DNA of 64,000 nucleotides from the NCBI GenBank assembly GCA_964019135.1, contig OZ025257.1, positions 21,932,352 to 21,996,351 of the forward strand, in the 5' to 3' direction. Shown here piece after piece: positions 59,801-64,000 of this stretch (position 1 is its first letter; each line of letters begins with the position of its first letter). Position numbers and translations under genes: made by a program. This DNA is from Arenicola marina. Its lineage: Eukaryota; Annelida; Polychaeta; Arenicolidae. Below the pieces are notes generated by a model, which saw nothing but the letters and a program-made list of their open reading frames with translations, searched no databases and was not told where the DNA came from.

Positions 59801-61241
59801 CCAGGTAGGCTATAGGACTATGGGCGGTAACGGGATCCGTGGCTGTGACTGGGGGTGGTGTATCCGGGTAGGCTATAGGACTATGGGCGGTAACGCGATC
59901 CCAGAGTCCGTGGCTGTGACTTGGGGTGGGGTTTCCAGGTAAGCTATAGAACTGGACGGTAACTGAATCGCAGTTTTCGTCTCAATAGCCAACAGGTTTT
60001 ACAAATCTGGAATGCAACGTAGGAGTGATGTCTAGACGCTTATTTACTCTGGTTTTGCTGTTATGTGATGGCCCTGTACGTTGTTTGTTGTCGCAGAGGC
60101 CATGGTGCGTTCGGAGCTCATGGAACAGGTGCCTCATATCGCCATCTTCTGCCAAGAGAACAGCAACCTGTTCAGCGACCCGATCAAGACCTACATCCTA
60201 CCCATCGTCGTGAAGTACCTCACAGATAGCAACAACCAGGTCAGAGGAGGCAGGCTTCTGTTTCTCACCAAGTGCACCGTTTCACACGGGATTCTCATGT
60301 CAGTGTCGATAGCCTGGCACAGTGACGCCCTCTGGGGCCGTATTTATGAACCCTGCTCAGCATTGAGCAAATATTCTTAACGTTAAGTAGAACGTGTTGT
60401 ACAGGCAAATGAAGAAGAAATGTTCGCTTGAATGGCGACATTCAAATAAATGATGGAAATGACAAAATTTCGCGTACGCCATAGCCTCTCAGGTTCACAG
60501 TTGTGTTACATTTTTTTAATTATTAAATTTACCAATTTCCAATTCTCTGCTTCTTTTTAGATTGATATTGAACCACGAGTAATTTGTTCGTAACACGGAT
60601 ATATTGCTTCGAAATTAAATTAAAAAAGTGATCTGATGTACAATGAAACTTGTTTTTTTAATATACTTTTCCCCGTATTGTGGTTCCAGGTACGAAAGAC
60701 GAGTCAAGCGGCTTTATTAGTGTTACTAGATCAGGATATGATCGCAAAAGGTGAGACGCGTCATTGAGTAGTCGATAATATCCCAAGCTTTGACTAGATT
60801 TGCCTGTGGAATAGCCCTTGTATTACTCGGTGTATGTGTTCCTGCACAGTTAATATCGCTATTGAATTTTTTTTCTAAAAGCTAGCGTCGCTACTTTATT
60901 TTATACAATTATAGACATACACTGTTAGTGGAGAATTATTCTTTGGCCAGTTCACCGCGAAGCGTGACTGCCGTGAAGGGTCGTTATCTGTACATAGATA
61001 TCTATACTATTTCTCCCATTGAGTCCTACAATTCCATCTTGTGGCGGCCTCCCCTTGCCGTGTGCTAGTTCTCTACCAGGCTGTGTGTGCCCCGTAACGG
61101 GCAATGGACTGTCGTATTTTCACGATATATTGTGCTTTGTGTTGCCGGCGCCCAGGTGATGTGGAGGAACAAGTGTGCCCTGTGATACTGCAACTAGCCA
61201 ACCCAGATAGTGGCGATGACTTCAGGACGGAGGCCGTAGCT
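43918..61241 (+). CDS. PPP4R1: PPP4R1, protein phosphatase 4 regulatory subunit 1, 5' half (seven exons)
   Basis: Join: 43918-43924, 44010-44054, 48129-48255, 58659-58762, 60097-60239, 60690-60750, 61156-61241. All junctions are GT/AG and the phases link without a break into 191 residues. The product is a HEAT-repeat subunit that binds the PP4 catalytic subunit and directs its phosphatase activity, including toward NF-kB and histone deacetylase signalling in vertebrates. It begins MADIEFYGVGSED. LSNLQRLEKYSQDENMYTRQ leads into QMVARGLLETIR, then VRSELMEQVPHIAIFCQENS, LPIVVKYLTDSNNQVRKTSQ and TEAVA at the last donor. These are the first HEAT repeats and align closely with vertebrate PPP4R1. 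Exon 1 contributes only seven coding bases. The next expected block (after TEAVA) is not found before 64000, so the gene runs out of the window. Intron 3 is 10.4 kb. Confidence 0.95.
45070..45325 (+). repeat. Two-copy tandem duplication, about 129 bp, AT-rich
   Basis: AAGCCAAGTCAGATTTAGGT at about 45074 and AAGCTAAGTCAGATTAAGC at about 45203 start two copies that both end in TATATATCTATAAAA. They lie in PPP4R1 intron 2, just before the 27-bp array. Confidence 0.8.
45322..45488 (+). repeat. 27-bp AT-rich minisatellite, six copies
   Basis: CTAAAG recurs every 27 bp (45334, 45361, 45388, 45415, 45442, 45469) within an almost unchanged ATTTTAAATAG...TTTTATATAT unit. Near identity suggests recent expansion. 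Confidence 0.9.
45571..46456. mobile_element. Two inverted copies of one TIR element, head to head
   Basis: A roughly 408-bp element (45571-45978) opens TTAAAGTTGCATGTC and ends GACATGCAAATTTA. About 70 bp later a second copy (46048-46456) lies inverted relative to the first. Landmarks such as CAGAAACCTGATAAAC in the left copy return as GTTTATCAGGTTTCTG in the right. Each copy also has its own inverted ends around TCTTTCCCGCCAAAACTA. No coding capacity; some arm differences show age. Confidence 0.8.
46457..48128. other. Rest of PPP4R1 intron 2, nothing recognised
   Basis: AT-rich intronic sequence with a G-rich tract around 47095-47140. No exon joins the PPP4R1 phase in this stretch and no element ends are visible. 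Confidence 0.45.
48256..52326. other. PPP4R1 intron 3, left part
   Basis: It holds G or C runs near 49868-49882, 50983-50992, 51217-51240, 51559-51568 and 51870-51882, and a SINE relic at 50640. An open frame of about 127 codons at 48810-49193 lacks an ATG at its start and has no recognised motif. No exon fits the PPP4R1 phase. Confidence 0.45.
50640..50745 (+). mobile_element. SINE family 2 relic (PPP4R1 intron 3)
   Basis: GGCTGTTCTGCAGATCAACA, a decayed B box (GTGGGTACGAATTTTGC) and ATCCCAGGAGGTTTCTTG follow the motif order of the relics at 22990 and 57918. Confidence 0.4.
52327..54347 (+). repeat. 37-bp minisatellite, about 54 copies, two subfamilies
   Basis: The unit is GTCAGGGCCGGGACAAGCAC followed by AGTATACTTACCCCTCT, 37 bp. 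About the first ten units (52327-52720) are a different subfamily (GGGAGATTCACACTATGC, TTACATCGCT). The rest are the ACAAGCACAGTATACTTACC type, with longer units containing GGCTTACAACGCTGTCTGG scattered through. It lies in PPP4R1 intron 3. All three plus frames stay open for 300 to 670 codons because the unit has no stop in any frame and 37 shifts frame each time. This is not read as coding. Confidence 0.96.
54660..55135 (+). repeat. Polypyrimidine low-complexity tract (CCCTCCCTCCAG)n
   Basis: Irregular CCCTCC, CTCTCTCCAG and TTCCTTC blocks run for about 475 bp on the plus strand; the minus strand is almost pure purine. Such mirror-like tracts can form triplex DNA. The proline/serine-rich frames here are composition artefacts. 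Confidence 0.85.
56812..56850 (+). repeat. (CAGC)n microsatellite
   Basis: Nine to ten uninterrupted tetranucleotide units. Confidence 0.9.
57918..58015 (+). mobile_element. SINE family 2 relic (PPP4R1 intron 3)
   Basis: GCAGATCAACAGGTCATAGG and the B box AGGTTCGCACCCTCG are followed by TTTTCTCCGACCCCGTTTCA and CCCGAGATGTCACC, the same order as at 22990-23115. Confidence 0.5.
58231..58375 (+). repeat. Two-copy tandem repeat, 82-bp period
   Basis: GAAATGAAGTGATTAGT at 58231 and 58313 begins two copies that both include GCGAGACCTAT and GGAAACTGGTGCCGCGCG. Confidence 0.8.
58763..59946 (+). repeat. 71-bp minisatellite starting at the PPP4R1 exon 4 donor, about 17 copies
   Basis: Exon 4 ends GATCCAG|GTAAGA. 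The array begins within the first few intron bases, and each unit ends TATCCAG or TATCCGG followed by GTAGGC or GTAGGT, so a donor-like site close to the real one recurs each 64-71 bp. The unit is GTAGGCTATAGGACTATGGG, then CGGTAACGCGATCCCAG, then GTCCGTGGCTGTGACTGGGG and GTGGGGTATCCAG. Some units lack about 7 bases. The last unit ends in a strong donor-like TTTCCAG|GTAAGC at about 59933-59945. The array fills most of intron 4. Confidence 0.95.
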
Positions 61242-61944
61242 GTGAGTTAGTCCTACTGTTTTCAATGCGTGTGTGTGCGTCAGGCCTCCCTAGTTTTCAG
61301 TGGTATAAGGGAGCTGTGCTGAGTGAGGCGATGAGTTCGCCCCTAACATGGAAAGAACGACCGATGTGTGGAAGGCGAAACTCGCTATGTTACTACTCAG
61401 CCAGGGTAACGAACTGGATATAGGGAAGAATATTGGCGATGCGGAGTCTCCAACTTCATCAATGAATCGTCGGGGAGTTCGTGGAATGCGCGGCGGACTT
61501 AATACAGACGCCTGAAGGCTGTCGGCAGTGCTGTGTGAAAGACATGGGTAGTGAGATGTTACTGGTGGAGTCACCTTACTACCGTGTCTTTCCGCACGGA
61601 CCTGCGCGCAACACAACTGTGTGGTCGCAAGGTGATCCGCTAGATGGCGCCACATCCTGGGGAACGAATAGTCGCCCCCCAGTAAGCTGTGTGGTCGTTG
61701 GATAATGGCAGACGCTATACGTTGGCCTTGTCTTCGGCATGAACGGCTACATAGGAATCGGTTGTTCTTGGATGGCCTACAGATCATACACCTCCACTCG
61801 TCTTGCACCGGGCTTGTCTGAAGGCATTCAGCGATCGTTACAGTGCACACTCGCAGACACTCGCATCCGCAGTATGTGGTGAGAGTTATCGCGATGAATG
61901 AAGCCATCGGATAAACTGCGGACTGGATGATTAACGGCCGGGTG
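61242..61944. other. PPP4R1 intron 7, left part
   Basis: Non-repetitive sequence between exon 7 and the 38-bp array. An open minus-strand stretch of about 220 codons continues out of the array but has no recognised motif. The next PPP4R1 exon is not found here. Confidence 0.45.
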
Positions 61945-63690
61945 GAGGGTGTCCAGCGGTGCCAGTGTCCCAGGAGGGGGTGGAGAGTGTCCAGCGGTGC
62001 CAGTGTCCCAGGAGCGGTTGGAGAGTGTCCAGCGGTGCCAGTGTCCCAGGAGCGGTTGGACAGTGTCCAGCGGTGCCAGTGTCCCAAGATGGGGTGGAGG
62101 GTGTTCAGCTGTGCCAGTGTCGCAGGAGGGGGTGGAGGGTTTCCAGCGGTGCCAGGGTCCCAGGAGGGGGTGGAGAGTGTCCAGCTGTGCCAGTGTCCCA
62201 GGAGGGGGTGGAGGGTGTCCAGCGGTGCCAGTGTCCCAGGAGGGGGTGGAGAGTGTCCAGCGGTACCAGTGTCCCAGGAGGTGGTGGAGAGTGTCCAGCG
62301 GTGCCAGTGTCCCAGGAGCGGTTGGACAGTGTCCAGCGGTGTCAGTGTCCCAAGATGGGGTGGAGAGTGTCCAGCGGTGCCAGTGTCCCAAGATGGGGTG
62401 GAGAGTATCCAGCGGTGCCAGTGTCCCAGGAGGGGGTGGAGAGTGTCCAGCGGTACCAGTGTCCCAGGAGGGGGTGGAGAGTGTCCAGCGGTGCCAGTGT
62501 CCCAGGAGGGGGTGGAGGGTGTCCAGCGGTGCCAGTGTCCCAAGATGGGGTGGAGAGTATCCAGCGGTGCCAGTGTCCCAGGAGGGGGTGGAGGGTGTCC
62601 AGCGGTGCCAGTGTCCAAGGACGGGGTGGAGAGTTTCCAGCGGTGCCAGTGTCCCAGGAGGGGGTGGAGGGTGTCCAGCGGTGCCAGTGTCCCAGGAGGG
62701 GGTGGAGAGTGTCCAGCGGTGCCAGTGTCCCAGGAGGGGGTGGAGAGTATCCAGCGGTGCCAGTGTCCCAGGAGGGGGTGGAGGGTGTCCAGCGGTGCCA
62801 GTGTCCAAGGACGGGGTGGAGAGTTTCCAGCGGTGCCAGTGTCCCAGGAGGGGGTGGAGGGTGTCCAGCGGTGCCAGTGTCCCAGGAGGGGGTGGAGAGT
62901 GTCCAGCGGTACCAGTGTCCCAGGAGGGGGTGGAGGGTGTCCAGCGGTGCCAGTGTCCAAGGACGGGGTGGAGAGTTTCCAGCGGTGTCAGTGTCCCAAG
63001 ATGGGGTGGAGGGTGTCCAGCGGTGCCAGTGTCCCAGGAGGGGGTGGAGGGTGTCCAGCGGTGCCAGTGTCCCAAGATGGGGTGGAGAGTATCCAGCGGT
63101 GCCAGTGTCCCAGGAGGGGGTGGAGGGTGTCCAGCGGTGCCAGTGTCCCAGGAGGGGGTGGAGGGTGTCCGGCGGTGCCAGTGTCCCAGAAGGAGGTGGA
63201 GTGTCCAGCGGTGCCAGTGTCCCAGGAGGGGGTGGAGAGTGTCCAGCGGTGCCAGTGTCCCAGGAGGGGGTGGAGAGTGTTCAGCGGTGCCAGTGTCCCA
63301 CGATGGGGTGGACGGTGTCCAGCTGTGCCAGTGTCCCAAGATGGGGTGGAGAGTGTCCAGCGGTGCCAGTGTCCCAGGAGGGGGTGGAGAGTGTCCGGCG
63401 GTGCCAGTGTCCCAGGAGGGGGTGGAGGGTGTCCAGCGGTGCCAGTGTCCCAGGAGGGGGTGGAGAGTGTCCGGCGGTGCCAGTGTCCCAGGAGGGGGTG
63501 GAGAGTATCCAGCGGTGCCAGTATCCCAGGAGGGGGTGGAGAGTGTCCAGCGGTGCCAGTGTCCCAGGAGGGGGTGGAGAGTGTCCAGCGGTGCCAGTAT
63601 CCCAGGAGGGGGTGGAGAGTGTCCAGCGGTGCCAGTGTCCCAGGAGGGGGTGGAGAGTGTCCAGCGGTGCCAGTGTCCCAGGAGGGGGTG
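61945..63690 (+). repeat. 38-bp minisatellite, about 46 copies, open on both strands
   Basis: The unit is GTGTCCAGCGGTGCCAGTGT followed by CCCAGGAGGGGGTGGAGA, 38 bp, with variants CAAGATGGGGTGG, CAAGGACGGGG and GAGCGGTTGG. It lies in PPP4R1 intron 7. The unit has no stop in at least five of six frames, so frames of 550-660 codons run both ways. This reflects GC-rich composition, not a gene. Confidence 0.96.
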
Positions 63691-63768
63691 ATGCGTATGA
63701 CACGCGTTAGGGTTCGTATCACAGCCCTGCTTGGAACATGGCAACCTGGCTCATCGCGACGACCCGCC

Positions 63769-63890
63769 CGCCGTCCACCCCGGCGGCCCCGCCGTCCACC
63801 CCGCCGTCCACCCCGCCGTCCACCCCGCCGTCCACCCCGGCGGCCCCGCCGTCCACCCCGCCGTCCACCCCGCCGTCCACCCCGGCGGCC
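63769..63890 (+). repeat. 12-bp repeat (CCGTCCACCCCG)n
   Basis: About ten units of CCGTCCACCCCG, with GCGGCC interruptions giving a secondary period. PPP4R1 intron 7, close to the window edge. Confidence 0.9.
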
Positions 63891-64000
63891 AAAGCATCGA
63901 CATCTGGACCACAGTTATTGAAAGACCCTAATCATACAGTTGCTAGGAAGGATCCTCCCACTAGGGTCTCATCTACAATGATCACGATGATGTAGCCTAA

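Noticed and set aside
36105-63690. Unit lengths rise 36, 37, 38 bp along the window as if related
   Set aside because: The three unit sequences show no similarity to each other, so the progression looks accidental.
61290-63921. Frames of 550-660 codons on both strands
   Set aside because: This is a composition effect of the stop-free 38-bp unit. Open frames on opposite strands over the same bases cannot all be genes, and none has a recognised domain.

Overview
This is a stretch of an animal nuclear genome. It holds spliced genes with GT/AG introns, tRNA-derived SINEs, several foldback (MITE-like) elements and many minisatellites. No bacterial or viral gene organisation is visible. By joining short open segments at splice sites with matching phase, I recognise four conserved animal genes and one gene I cannot name. 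The lineage is an inference. Two minisatellites begin exactly at a 5' splice site and copy it in every unit. I recall such arrays being reported from amphioxus (Branchiostoma) but could not check this, so a cephalochordate is my first guess and another invertebrate deuterostome or spiralian remains possible.

Layout. 1-1.7 kb: first coding exon of a CHMP4/Snf7 ESCRT-III gene (minus strand; the rest lies left of the window), beside a foldback element with a perfect 9-bp target duplication. 4.1-5.3 kb: a large foldback element full of GGTATTA motifs. 5.5-7.6 kb: a complete three-exon CFAP90 (C5orf49) ciliary gene on the minus strand, head to head with RSPRY1 across a probable shared promoter. 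11.0-32.4 kb: a complete 14-exon RSPRY1 gene (RING plus SPRY, 592 codons) on the plus strand, with an 11-nt micro-exon. Its intron 10 holds an unnamed minus-strand gene (17.8-19.7 kb). Its last intron is 97% a 52-bp minisatellite of about 112 copies, built from the end of exon 13 plus its splice donor.

32.4-43.8 kb: RSPRY1 3' flank with a 32-bp array, then a 6.2-kb array of a 36-bp unit with higher-order structure. 43.9 kb to the right edge: the 5' half of PPP4R1 (HEAT-repeat regulatory subunit of protein phosphatase 4), seven exons encoding the first 191 residues. Its introns hold a 37-bp array, a 71-bp array that starts at the exon 4 donor, and a 38-bp array; the rest of the gene lies beyond the window.

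The genes do not form a pathway. They are housekeeping or ciliary genes sharing a neighbourhood. The most unusual feature is the tandem amplification of splice-donor sequence in two unrelated genes. Nearly all the long open frames in the window are minisatellite artefacts, because unit lengths and composition leave several frames free of stops.
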